64,000 nt of DNA from Burkholderiales bacterium. Its GTDB lineage: Bacteria > Pseudomonadota > Gammaproteobacteria > Burkholderiales > SG8-41. The translations under genes and the position numbers were made by a program. The stretch is from positions 186,001 to 250,000 of the forward strand of contig DATAJS010000023.1 of NCBI GenBank assembly GCA_036262035.1. Reading direction: 5' to 3'. The notes beneath the pieces are model-generated. The model did no database searches. It had not been told where the DNA came from and saw only the letters and a list, made by a program, of their open reading frames with translations. Below are positions 56,675 to 64,000 of the stretch, in pieces. Every line of letters begins with the position of its first letter. Within the stretch, counting starts at the first letter, position 1.

Positions 56675-57547
56675 ATGACGCATCCGACGAAAGCGCCTCC
56701 CATGCAAATCGTTCCCTCGCCCGACCCGATCGGCGCCGAAGTGCTCGGTGCCGACCTCGCGCATCTTTCCGCCGCCGATTTCGCCCGCATCGAGGCCGCG
56801 TTCAACGAGCGCTCGGTGCTGTGCTTCAGGGACCAGCGGCTCACCGAGCCGCAGATGATCGCGTTCGCACGTCGCTTCGGCGACGTGGAGCGCATCTTCC
56901 TCACGCATTACGCGCATCCGGAGTATCCGGAGATCATGCTCGTGACCAACATCCGGGAGAACGGCCGCAACATCGGCCATGCGGATGCGGGTCGCGTGTG
57001 GCACACCGACATGTCGTACACCGAGCGCCCGCCGCGCGCGACGATGCTCTACGCGCTCGAAGTGCCGTTCGAGGATGGCGTGGCGCTCGGCGATACGATC
57101 TTCTCCAGCGCGGCGGCCGCGTACGACGCCCTGCCCCGCGACACGCAGGAACGGATCGCGCGCTTGCGTGCGATCCATCAGGTCGCGGGGCGCCGCGCGC
57201 GCACCGGCACCGGCCAGGAAGACCAGGCGCTGCGCCGTGAGCAACCCGCGGTCGTGCATCCGGTAGTGCGCACCCATCCGCATACCGGCCGCAAGTGCCT
57301 GTACGTGAGCAAAGGCGAATGCGAAGGCATCGAAGGCATGGCCACGGACGAGGCGCTGGCGCTCATCGACGAGCTCGCCGATCACACCATCGACCCGCGC
57401 TTTCGTCACGTGCACCGCTGGCGCGCCGGCGACCTCCTGATGTGGGACAACTGCAGCGTGCAGCACCTCGCGTCGCTCGATTACGAATGGCCGAAGCACC
57501 GGCGGCTGATGCATCGCATCACCGTCGACGGCACGGTGCCGGTCTGA
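56675..57547 (+). CDS. TauD/TfdA-family 2-oxoglutarate-dependent dioxygenase
   Basis: This 290-residue enzyme has the ferrous iron ligands HTD in VWHTDMSY and the distal histidine in WDNCSVQHLAS. The 2-oxoglutarate-binding arginine lies in HRRLMHRITVDG. VLCFRDQRLTEPQMIAFARR is the usual N-terminal block. It hydroxylates or cleaves a small organic acid with succinate and CO2 as by-products; the substrate is unknown. The start is ATG 56675 or ATG 56702 (MQIVPSPDP), the latter better matching family N-termini. The UGSC gene starts ten bases after its stop, so the two are probably cotranscribed. Confidence 0.88.
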   Translation: MTHPTKAPPMQIVPSPDPIGAEVLGADLAHLSAADFARIEAAFNERSVLCFRDQRLTEPQMIAFARRFGDVERIFLTHYAHPEYPEIMLVTNIRENGRNIGHADAGRVWHTDMSYTERPPRATMLYALEVPFEDGVALGDTIFSSAAAAYDALPRDTQERIARLRAIHQVAGRRARTGTGQEDQALRREQPAVVHPVVRTHPHTGRKCLYVSKGECEGIEGMATDEALALIDELADHTIDPRFRHVHRWRAGDLLMWDNCSVQHLASLDYEWPKHRRLMHRITVDGTVPV

Positions 57548-57557
57548 GAGCAAGCCC

Positions 57558-59234
57558 GTGCAGAAACTGACGGTCCTGAGCCCGGAAGGACTGGACGCGG
57601 TCAAGCGCACAGGCCCTGCGCCGCGCCTGAGCAGCCTCGAGGGCAAAACGGTGTGCGAAGTCTGGAACGGCGTCTTCAAAGGCGACGTGACGTTCCCGAT
57701 CATCCGGGCGCAGCTTCGGGCGCGCTATCCGGGCGTGCGTATCGTGCCCTACACCGAGCTCCCCCACGCGCCCGCCACCGACCATCCCGCGCGGCAGCGC
57801 GCGCTCGCGCTGGAGATCGCGGCGCTGGTGAAGGCGAAAGGCTGCGACGCGGTGATCTCCGGCAACGGCGCCTGAGGCACCTGTGCACCGGCCGCGGCGC
57901 GGCCGGCAGCGGAAACCGAGAAAGCGGGCATCCCGAGTGTCGTAGTGACGACCACAGGCTTTTCGGCGCTCGCGAAGCACACCGGCAAGGCGTTCGGCGC
58001 CGATGCGCTGCGCGTCGCCGAGTACGCGGGTCCGCTCGGCATTCACGACGCCGACACCCTCCGCAGGAACATCTCCGAAGGCCTCGTCGAGCGTATCGTC
58101 GACGCGCTGACGGCCCCGCTCGAGGCAACCGTCTCTGAAAAAAGCGCGGAAGCCCTCAACGGCACGCCCGAAGAGATCGAGGCGCACTTCCGCGCGAAGG
58201 GTTGGACCGACGGGCTGCCGTTCGTGGCGCCCACGATCGAGCGCATCGAAGCGTTCCTGCGCCACACGCCCCGCGCGTCCGACGAGCAGATCGCGCTGTT
58301 GCCTTCGGCCAACCTGCGCGCGACGCCGCGCAACATCGCGGCCAACGCGGTGATGGCGGGCTGCCGCCCCGAGCACATGCCGCTGCTGGTCGCGGCGGTC
58401 GAAGCGCTCGCCGACGAGCGCTGCAGCCTCGACAACCTCGGGAGCTCGTCCGGCATCGTCCCGTTCGCGATCGTCAACGGCCCCATGGCGAAAGCGCTCG
58501 ATATCGCAGGCGGTCCGCAGGCGATCTCGCGCGGCGCGAATCCCGCGATCGGCCGCGCGCTCGGGCTCATCGTGCGCAACATCGCAGGCTTCAGGCCGGG
58601 CGCGAGCTACATGGGAACGTTCGGCTACATCCTGCCGTTCGTGCTCGCGGAGAACGAAGACGAAAGCCCGTGGGAGCCGTTTCACGTGACTCACGGTTTC
58701 CCGCCCGATGCGAGCACGGTGACCATCGGCGTGACGAACAACTGGGGGTCGTCACCGGCGCCCTACGACACCGCCGATCTCTCCGGCGCGGACGTCGCGC
58801 TCGAGCTCATCGGCCGCGAGGTGACCAAGAAGACGCGGCTCTTCAACTTCCCCGCGATCGGCGACGACGCCGAGCACGTGATGGTGACGGTGCTGATGTC
58901 GCCGCCGGTGGCGAAATCGCTCGCCGCCGCGGGCTATTCCAAGCGTGCGGTGCAGGAGCACGTCTACGAGCACGCGCGCATGCGCCTCGCCGATTTCGAC
59001 TGGATGCTCAAGTACACCGCGACGATGCGCACCACCGCGCGCGAGCGCGTCGAAGCCGGGGTGCTGCCGCTGGAATTCGCCGGAAACCCCGACGATCCCG
59101 TGCGCGTGCTGTCGAGCCCCGACCTCGTGCACGTGATCGTCTGCGGCGACCCGGGCCGCAACCGGCTCATGGTGATGGAAGGCGGACACACGCGGCCGAC
59201 GACGCGGGTCATCGTGCCCGCCCGCTTACCGTAG
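57558..59234 (+). CDS. UGSC-family selenoprotein with in-frame UGA (Sec106)
   Basis: GTG 57558 opens a frame that meets TGA at 57873-57875 (codon 106) and then continues in the same frame without interruption to 59234, giving about 558 residues if the TGA is read through. The sequence around it is AVISGNGA-U-GTCAPAAARP, matching the Sec-glycine-(Ser/Thr)-cysteine motif of the UGSC (seleno)protein family. The reading on both sides is family-like (GKTVCEVWNGVFKGDVTF before; PSVVVTTTGFSALAKHTGKA and GWTDGLPFVAPTIERIEAFL after). A suitable hairpin follows the TGA. The U-x-x-C suggests a redox role. The gene follows a TauD dioxygenase. Confidence 0.85.
57888..57906 (+). promoter_or_regulatory. Candidate bacterial SECIS hairpin
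   Basis: CCGGCCGC (57888-57895) and GCGGCCGG (57899-57906) form a perfect 8-bp stem with loop GGC. The loop starts 20 bases after the last base of the UGA, inside the 16-37 base window known for bacterial SECIS elements, and carries the expected GG at its tip. The local sequence is very GC-rich, so such a stem could also occur by chance. Confidence 0.6.
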
Positions 59235-59267
59235 GGCGCGCCGGCACGGCAACCGCCCCACTGCGCA

Positions 59268-60407
59268 TCATCCGCCGAGCGGCCCGGAGACCGCGTCGAA
59301 GGCGTATTCCCGCCCGGGCTCGTTGCCTTTCAGACTGTCCGCGTCGGGCTCGCCGAGGTAACGGTCGCCGCGCCTGGCTGCCTCGTCGGTCGCGGCGCGG
59401 GCGCGAGGCGCACGCGTTCGTTGATAGAGCGCGAAGGCTTGCTCCGGCGTGGCTTCGGACTTCAGGCAGCGCGTCAGAATCATCGCATCTTCGATCGCAT
59501 TGGCCGCGCCCTGCCCCAGGAACGGCAGCATCGGATGGGCGGCATCGCCGAGCAGCACCACGCGGCCGGAAGACCACTCGTCGAGCCACGGACGGCCGAA
59601 CAGGCCCCACTTGAACACCTGGCCGGCCCGGGAAATGACGGTTCGGGTGCCTTCGTCGAAGCTCGAGAACTCCTCGAGGAACTCGTCGCGCGGCGCCGGT
59701 ATCATCCAGCCTTCCGCTTCCCATTGCTCCCGGTGCGCGACGGCGACGAAATTCAGCAATTCGCCGCGGCGGACCAGATAACGGTTGATGTGCCGGCCCT
59801 GCCCGAAGGCGACTGCCGATTCACACAAGTGCGCAGGCAGATCGGCGGTATCGACCAGGCCTCGCCAGGCGACGAACCCCGCAAAAACCGGCGGCGCCGG
59901 GTGGAACAGCGCTTCGCGGATCGTCGAACGTATGCCGTCGGCCGCGATCACCACATCCGCGATCTCCGAGCGGCCGTCGGCGAACGTCAGCTGCGCCTGT
60001 TTATCGCGCGGCTCGACCCGGTCCACGCAGGCTCCGAGCTTCAGCGCCCCCGGAGCGGTCTCGCCCAGGCGCGTGATCAGCGCATGCTGCAAGTCCCAGC
60101 GGTGCAGGCGTAAATAGGGCGCGCCGTAGATCTCGCGAAAGTCCCTGGTCATCATGCGGAAGATGACCTGGCCGGTGCGGTAATGCCGGTATTCGGTTTG
60201 CGGCGGAGTCACCGCGGTCGCTTCGAGCTGCGGCCCGAGGCCGAGGTGGTAGAGCACTCGTGTCGCATTGGGCGCAAGCGTGATTCCCGCGCCCTGATCG
60301 ACCAGCTGCGGCGAGCGCTCGTACACGGTAACGGCGAAGCCTGCCTGAGTCATGGCCAGGGCGGTGGTGAGGCCGCCGATGCCGCCGCCTACAATCGCGA
60401 TCTTCAT
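59268..60407 (-). CDS. FAD-dependent aromatic monooxygenase (salicylate-hydroxylase-like)
   Basis: This 379-residue group A flavin monooxygenase has the dinucleotide motif IVGGGIGGLTTALAMTQAG, the DG motif VVIAADGIRSTIREAL and the GD motif LLGDAAHPMLPFLGQGAANA. It has the normal length for NAD(P)H-dependent hydroxylation of an aromatic or heteroaromatic acid (salicylate, 3-hydroxybenzoate or 6-hydroxynicotinate type). It diverges from Bug receptor (5) with 76 bases between, which suggests shared regulation with uptake of its substrate. It converges on the UGSC gene. Confidence 0.88.
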   Translation of the reverse strand: MKIAIVGGGIGGLTTALAMTQAGFAVTVYERSPQLVDQGAGITLAPNATRVLYHLGLGPQLEATAVTPPQTEYRHYRTGQVIFRMMTRDFREIYGAPYLRLHRWDLQHALITRLGETAPGALKLGACVDRVEPRDKQAQLTFADGRSEIADVVIAADGIRSTIREALFHPAPPVFAGFVAWRGLVDTADLPAHLCESAVAFGQGRHINRYLVRRGELLNFVAVAHREQWEAEGWMIPAPRDEFLEEFSSFDEGTRTVISRAGQVFKWGLFGRPWLDEWSSGRVVLLGDAAHPMLPFLGQGAANAIEDAMILTRCLKSEATPEQAFALYQRTRAPRARAATDEAARRGDRYLGEPDADSLKGNEPGREYAFDAVSGPLGG

Positions 60408-60483
60408 GTGCTCTCGCCTTCGTGCATGCTGCCGGTCCGTTTCTAGCATGCGTGCAATGTACAGGCCCCTTCGAGGAACAACA

Positions 60484-61464
60484 ATGCATGCCCCTATCGT
60501 GAAGTGCATTTTCAGCATAGCCATCGCCGCCGGCACCGCGGGATACGCCGGAGCCCAGAGCTATCCCAGCAAACCGATCCGGCTCGTCGTACCGTTCGAC
60601 GCGGGCGGCACTGTCGACACGCTGGCCCGCGTCGTCGCCGCGCAGATCACGAAGCAATCCGGCGCGCGCTTCATCATCGACAACCGTCCCGGCGCCAACA
60701 GCGCGATCGGTGCGGCGGCGGTCGCGCGTGCGACGCCCGACGGCTACACCGTGCTGAACGTCTCGCCGTCGCTCGTGCTGAATGCGCTGCTGCGCAAGGA
60801 CGTGCCCTACGATCTGCACAAAGACTTCGTGCCGGTCACGAACCTCGGCATCGGCCAGGGCTACCTTCTCGTGGTGCGCGAGGACCTGCCGGCCAAGTCC
60901 GTACGCGAGCTGATCGCGTTAGCCAAAAACCGGGGCGACAAGCGCCTCACGTACGGCACCCCCGGCATCGGCAACGCGCTGCATGTCGCTTCGGAGATCT
61001 TCGCGATGAAAGCGGCCATACCGCTCCTGCACGTCCCTTACAAGGGCAGCGCGCCGGCGCTCACGGCCATCGCCGCGGGGCAGGTCGATCTCATGATGCT
61101 GTCCCCGGCTACGGTGTTTCCGTTCGTGCAGAACGGGAAAGTGCGGCCGATCGCCTTCACCGGGTCGGAGCGCTCGAAGGAGTTTGCGAACGTTCCGACG
61201 ATGCAGGAAGCGGGCGTCGAGGACTGCGTCATCAAGGGCACCTGGGTAGGCTGGTTCGTTCCCGCCGACACTCCGCAGAAAGCGATCGCGGTGCTCGCCG
61301 ACGACGTGAACAAAGCCGTGCACAGCCCGGAGGTCTCCAGGACCCTCGCGACCGGCGGATTCGACGCCGACGGCCGCTCGCCTGCGGAATTCGCGCGCTT
61401 CGTACGGGCGGAGTGGCAGCGCTATGGCGAAGTGCTCAGGAACGCGAAGATCGAGCTGAAGTAA
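60484..61464 (+). CDS. Bug-family receptor (5)
   Basis: This 326-residue periplasmic binding protein has the signal KCIFSIAIAAGTAGYAGA and then QSYPSKPIRLVVPFDAGGTVD. FIIDNRPGANSAIGAAAVAR, YGTPGIGNALHVASEIFAM and LHVPYKGSAPALTAIAAGQV also fit the family. The usual PFPPGG reads PFDAGG. CGAGGAACAAC precedes ATG 60484. It is divergent from the FAD monooxygenase and probably delivers its aromatic substrate, although no membrane components are present. Confidence 0.9.
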   Translation: MHAPIVKCIFSIAIAAGTAGYAGAQSYPSKPIRLVVPFDAGGTVDTLARVVAAQITKQSGARFIIDNRPGANSAIGAAAVARATPDGYTVLNVSPSLVLNALLRKDVPYDLHKDFVPVTNLGIGQGYLLVVREDLPAKSVRELIALAKNRGDKRLTYGTPGIGNALHVASEIFAMKAAIPLLHVPYKGSAPALTAIAAGQVDLMMLSPATVFPFVQNGKVRPIAFTGSERSKEFANVPTMQEAGVEDCVIKGTWVGWFVPADTPQKAIAVLADDVNKAVHSPEVSRTLATGGFDADGRSPAEFARFVRAEWQRYGEVLRNAKIELK

Positions 61465-61502
61465 CGCCGCCGGGGACACGGTCCGCCCATGGCGGCGCAA
61501 GG

Positions 61503-61808
61503 CTAATCGTCCGACGCTTCCTCGACCTCGAGAATCGGTTTGTCGCTGAACAGATAGCGGCGCAGTTGCTTGTCCAGCGCCGGATCGCGGCGGCGCAGCC
61601 ATTCGAGGAGCATCGCGGCGTGCTCTTTTTCCTCGTCGCGGTTGTGCGCCAGGATCTTGCGCAGCTCGTCGTCCCGGGCCGCGTCGACGCGCTGGTCGTA
61701 CCAATCGGCGGCTTCCAGCTCCTCCATCAGCGACACGAACGCGCGGTGGCGGTCGATGGTCTCGGGCTTCAGTACCGACAGGTCTTCGTGCAGTCCTTCT
61801 GACGACAT
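61503..61808 (-). CDS. Encapsulated-ferritin-like (EncFtn) protein
   Basis: This 101-residue helical protein has ETIDRHRAFVSLMEELEAAD, then WYDQRVDAARDDELRKILAH and NRDEEKEHAAMLLEWLRRRD. The glutamates of MEELEA and the E..H of EEKEHAAM match the ferroxidase ligands of encapsulated ferritins, which form annular decamers from two-helix subunits and oxidise iron inside encapsulin shells. The C-terminus (LFSDKPILEVEEASDD) lacks an obvious encapsulin-targeting peptide. It is last in a minus-strand unit after DUF3501, an Fe-S oxidoreductase and rubrerythrin. Confidence 0.88.
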   Translation of the reverse strand: MSSEGLHEDLSVLKPETIDRHRAFVSLMEELEAADWYDQRVDAARDDELRKILAHNRDEEKEHAAMLLEWLRRRDPALDKQLRRYLFSDKPILEVEEASDD

Positions 61809-61823
61809 GTGCGTTTCCTCTCT

Positions 61824-62420
61824 TCAGTTCAGGTCCGCGGCGAGCGAGTCGCGCACCGCGTCCGCGATGCGCACCGTGACATCGTACGCCGCGTGGTCGA
61901 TGCCGATCTCGACGTCCTCGCCGTGCTTCACGCGCGCCGCCATCTCCGGCGTGAGCTCGAAGCGCAGGAAGTGCACCGACGAGGTCTTCTCGTCGTTCTC
62001 GCGCTCGATGTCTTCGTCCGCGATCGCGTAGACGCGGTCGGATCCGGCGACGCGCACCCAGACGTGGCGCTCGATCCCTTTCAGCCGCTGCAGCGCCACG
62101 CGCCGCTCCTCCGCGTCCGGGTACTCGATCATGAACGTCGCTTTCCAGTTGCGGCCGTCCGGGATGAGCGCGTTGTACGTGTCGAGCTCCTCGGCGATGC
62201 CTTCGGGCTCGAAGATGCGCTCTATCCTCAGCATCTCCTGCACCTGGTACTGCATCGTCAGCCGGTCTTCGAACTGGACGGTGACGTTCGCGCCGATCGC
62301 CACCTGACGGATCTTCTTGTGCTCGATCACGCGCGCGCGAAAGTCCGACCGCTCCCGCGCATAGCGCTCGAGCGTGTAGAGGTCGTCGGCCGCGAGCTTG
62401 CGATCACCGGAGGTCGTCAT
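61824..62420 (-). CDS. DUF3501 family protein
   Basis: This 198-residue soluble protein reads LYTLERYARERSDFRARVIE, HKKIRQVAIGANVTVQFEDR and then YQVQEMLRIERIFEPEGIAE. This N-terminal block with VQEMLRIERI is how I recognise DUF3501, which is repeatedly found between a rubrerythrin/Fe-S oxidoreductase pair and other iron/oxidative-stress genes. The function is unknown. It starts two bases after the Fe-S protein stop, so translation is tightly linked. Confidence 0.82.
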   Translation of the reverse strand: MTTSGDRKLAADDLYTLERYARERSDFRARVIEHKKIRQVAIGANVTVQFEDRLTMQYQVQEMLRIERIFEPEGIAEELDTYNALIPDGRNWKATFMIEYPDAEERRVALQRLKGIERHVWVRVAGSDRVYAIADEDIERENDEKTSSVHFLRFELTPEMAARVKHGEDVEIGIDHAAYDVTVRIADAVRDSLAADLN

Positions 62421-62422
62421 CT

Positions 62423-63766
62423 TCAGATTCCGTACGCGCGGCGCAGCAGGCTCATCGGATGCTCGGGCGGCGCGTCACCGTCGAGCCCGTTCCGGATCTG
62501 GCTTCCGGCCATCGGACAGTCGCTGCCGTAGTGGTCCGCGCCCGCCGCCTTGACCCGGTCGACCACCGGCCGCGCGATCTTCATCGATGCGTCGTGGAAC
62601 TCGCGCTTCACCGCGTAGGTGCCGTCGTGGCCCGAGCAGCGCTCGATCGGCACGACCTCGGTGCCCGGCACCAGCGAGAGCGCGTCGCGCGTCTTGAGCC
62701 CGAGGTTCTGCACGCGCAGGTGGCACGGCACGTGATACGCGACCTTGCCGAGCGTGTTCCTGAAATCGGTGTTCAGCTTGCCTTCGGCGTGGCGCAGCAT
62801 CAGGTATTCGAACGGATCGAACATCGCGTCCCTCACCTTGATCACGTCGGCGTCGCCGGGAAAGATGAGCGGCAGCTCCTGCTTGAACATGAGCACGCAC
62901 GACGGGATCGGCGCGACGAGATCCCAGCCTTCGTCGACGAGCCTGGCGAGCACCGGGATGTTCGCGTCCTTCAGGCGCGCGATCGATTCGAGGTCGCCCA
63001 GCTCGAGCTTGGGCATGCCGCAGCAGCGCTCCTCGTCGGGGAGCCGCACCGCGATGCCGTTGTGCTCGAACACCGCGATCAGGTCTTCGCCGATCTGCGG
63101 CGCGTTGTAGTTCCCGTAGCACGTCGCGAACAGCGCGACGCGGCCCTGCGTGCCGCCCGCCGCTTCGACGAGCCCGACCGCGCTCTCGCGGCGGGCGGCA
63201 CGGCGGCGCAGCGTATCGCTGTGATATTCGGGCAGCACGGCGTCGGCGTGCACGCCGAGGACTTTCTCGAGCGCCTTTCGCATCAAAGGCGTCCTGTTCG
63301 CGGCGTTCACCGCCTGCGCGACGACCGGTATGCCCGCGAGCCGGCCGACCGCGTCGGTGCTCGTCAGCACCTTGTCGCGCAGGCTCGTCCCGCCCTTCTC
63401 GAAGCGGACCGCCTTCGCGCGCAGCATGAGGTGCGGAAAATCGACGTTCCACGGATGCGGCGGCACGTACGGACACTTGGTCATGTAGCACATGTCGCAC
63501 AGGTAGCAGTGGTCGACGACCTGCCAGAAATCCTTGCGGTCGACGCCGTCGAGCTCCATCGTGCTCGACTCGTCGATGAGATCGAACAGCGTGGGAAACG
63601 AGTTGCACAGGCTGAAGCAGCGGCGGCAGCCGTGACAGATGTCGAAGATCCGCGTCATCTCCGCGAACAGCGACGACTCGTCGTGGAAGGACGGATCCTT
63701 CCAGTCGAGGGCATGCCGCGTCGGCGCCTCCAGGCTGCCTTCGCGCGGTTTTTCCTTCGTGCTCAT
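62423..63766 (-). CDS. Heterodisulfide-reductase-related Fe-S oxidoreductase (GlpC-like)
   Basis: This 447-residue cytoplasmic protein has two [4Fe-4S] clusters: [11 protein letters not shown] near residue 45 and [13 protein letters not shown] near residue 87. Two CCG domains follow with CCGMP, HVPCHLR and CSGHDG. This is the GlpC/HdrD-type arrangement for electron transfer to a flavoprotein partner. No flavin dehydrogenase is adjacent; the neighbours are rubrerythrin (upstream) and DUF3501 (downstream), so it probably feeds electrons to peroxide or oxygen detoxification. Confidence 0.88.
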   Translation of the reverse strand: MSTKEKPREGSLEAPTRHALDWKDPSFHDESSLFAEMTRIFDICHGCRRCFSLCNSFPTLFDLIDESSTMELDGVDRKDFWQVVDHCYLCDMCYMTKCPYVPPHPWNVDFPHLMLRAKAVRFEKGGTSLRDKVLTSTDAVGRLAGIPVVAQAVNAANRTPLMRKALEKVLGVHADAVLPEYHSDTLRRRAARRESAVGLVEAAGGTQGRVALFATCYGNYNAPQIGEDLIAVFEHNGIAVRLPDEERCCGMPKLELGDLESIARLKDANIPVLARLVDEGWDLVAPIPSCVLMFKQELPLIFPGDADVIKVRDAMFDPFEYLMLRHAEGKLNTDFRNTLGKVAYHVPCHLRVQNLGLKTRDALSLVPGTEVVPIERCSGHDGTYAVKREFHDASMKIARPVVDRVKAAGADHYGSDCPMAGSQIRNGLDGDAPPEHPMSLLRRAYGI

Positions 63767-63812
63767 GGGGGGGTTGCGGGGCGGCGCGCCGGCGCGCCGG
63801 CCCGCAGTGACA

Positions 63813-64000
63813 TCAGATCGCGTCGAGCGCCTTCTGGAAGCGGTTGGCGTGCGAGCGCTCCGCTTTTGCCAGCGTCTCGAACCAGTCGGCGATCTCCGCG
63901 AAGCCTTCGTCGCGCGCGGTCTTCGCCATGCCCGGATACATGTCGGTGTATTCGTGCGTCTCGCCGGCGATCGCGGCCTTGAGGTTGAGCTCGGTGCCGC
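63813..64000 (-). CDS. Rubrerythrin (C-terminal part, runs off the window)
   Basis: The visible part reads [40 protein letters not shown] and then [19 protein letters not shown] before the stop. [10 protein letters not shown] and the E..H of [10 protein letters not shown] are diiron-ligand motifs of rubrerythrin-family helices. The start and first helix pair lie beyond 64000. It is the first visible gene of the rubrerythrin, Fe-S oxidoreductase, DUF3501, EncFtn unit, and probably reduces peroxide. Confidence 0.85.
   Translation of the reverse strand, partial: GTELNLKAAIAGETHEYTDMYPGMAKTARDEGFAEIADWFETLAKAERSHANRFQKALDAI

Noticed and set aside
53188-56904. 1238-codon open frame on the minus strand
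   Set aside because: It runs antisense through three clearly real c-di-GMP/kinase genes and shows no recognisable motif.
57558-57875. Treating the first 105 codons of the UGSC gene as a separate short gene
   Set aside because: The downstream frame is the same, the Sec motif context is correct, and the downstream part lacks a proper start and ribosome site.
1-64000. CRISPR arrays, tRNA and rRNA genes, prophage and integrase signatures
   Set aside because: I looked for regularly spaced repeats, cloverleaf ends and phage/integrase protein signatures and saw none; a tRNA scan could still reveal something missed by eye.

Overview
The window is a GC-rich (roughly two-thirds G+C by eye), densely packed chromosomal segment of a proteobacterium. 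Five intact Bug-family (tripartite tricarboxylate transporter) solute receptors, a Fur-controlled ferric ABC transporter, MlaA, OmpW, MltB and many two-component/c-di-GMP proteins fit a betaproteobacterium, probably near Burkholderiales. Receptor expansions of this kind are typical of that order. This assignment is inferred from gene content, because no rRNA or other marker gene is present. I see no rRNA, tRNA, CRISPR array, prophage or intact insertion sequence.

Layout. 1-3.2 kb: DUF2892 membrane protein, secreted alpha/beta hydrolase, NlpC/P60 hydrolase and ferric-binding FbpA behind a Fur box. 3.3-6.1 kb: FbpB permease (minus) diverging from FbpC ATPase (plus). 6.2-11.8 kb: minus-strand envelope and signalling genes (MltB, GAF-EAL, VTT membrane protein, FemAB-like protein, HD protein). 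12-17 kb: kinase-acetyltransferase fusion, MFS exporter and a P2A-type Ca2+ ATPase. 17-20 kb: remnant of a cation:proton antiporter, a NarL-type regulator with a broken receiver, and a lipoprotein with a small partner. 20-35.4 kb: a catabolic accessory region of Bug receptors alternating with hydrolases, MaoC, GST, VOC, tandem polysaccharide deacetylases, a beta-lactamase-fold hydrolase and an Ldh-like protein. 35.4-41.4 kb: a frameshifted DUF72 gene, a receiver-domain remnant, DsbA-like protein, MlaA, a Bug pseudogene, an SDR/small protein/Rieske operon and OmpW.

41.7-48.8 kb: a same-strand signalling block consisting of a single-domain response regulator, REC-GGDEF-EAL, a second near-duplicate regulator, an alpha-oxoamine synthase of the CqsA/LqsA/SPT superfamily, and two overlapping six-TM histidine kinases that share one sensor domain. 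It looks like a candidate small-molecule (alpha-hydroxyketone-like) signalling system wired to c-di-GMP. 49-56.6 kb: outer-membrane barrel, IS200-type transposase remnant, then an MHYT hybrid kinase with coupled REC-PAS-GGDEF-EAL and REC-GGDEF genes.

56.7-64 kb: a TauD-type dioxygenase followed by a UGSC-family gene interrupted by an in-frame TGA in the context U-G-T-C. Both halves are in one frame, and a GG-loop hairpin lies 3' of the TGA at the spacing expected for a bacterial SECIS, so this is read as a selenoprotein of about 558 residues. An FAD monooxygenase diverges from a fifth Bug receptor. The window ends in an encapsulated-ferritin / DUF3501 / Fe-S oxidoreductase / rubrerythrin (partial) operon.

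The two observations most worth following are the UGA-recoded UGSC gene and the oxoamine-synthase/dual-kinase block. A further pattern is three genes reduced by internal deletions (antiporter, receiver, Bug receptor) that still keep recognisable ends.
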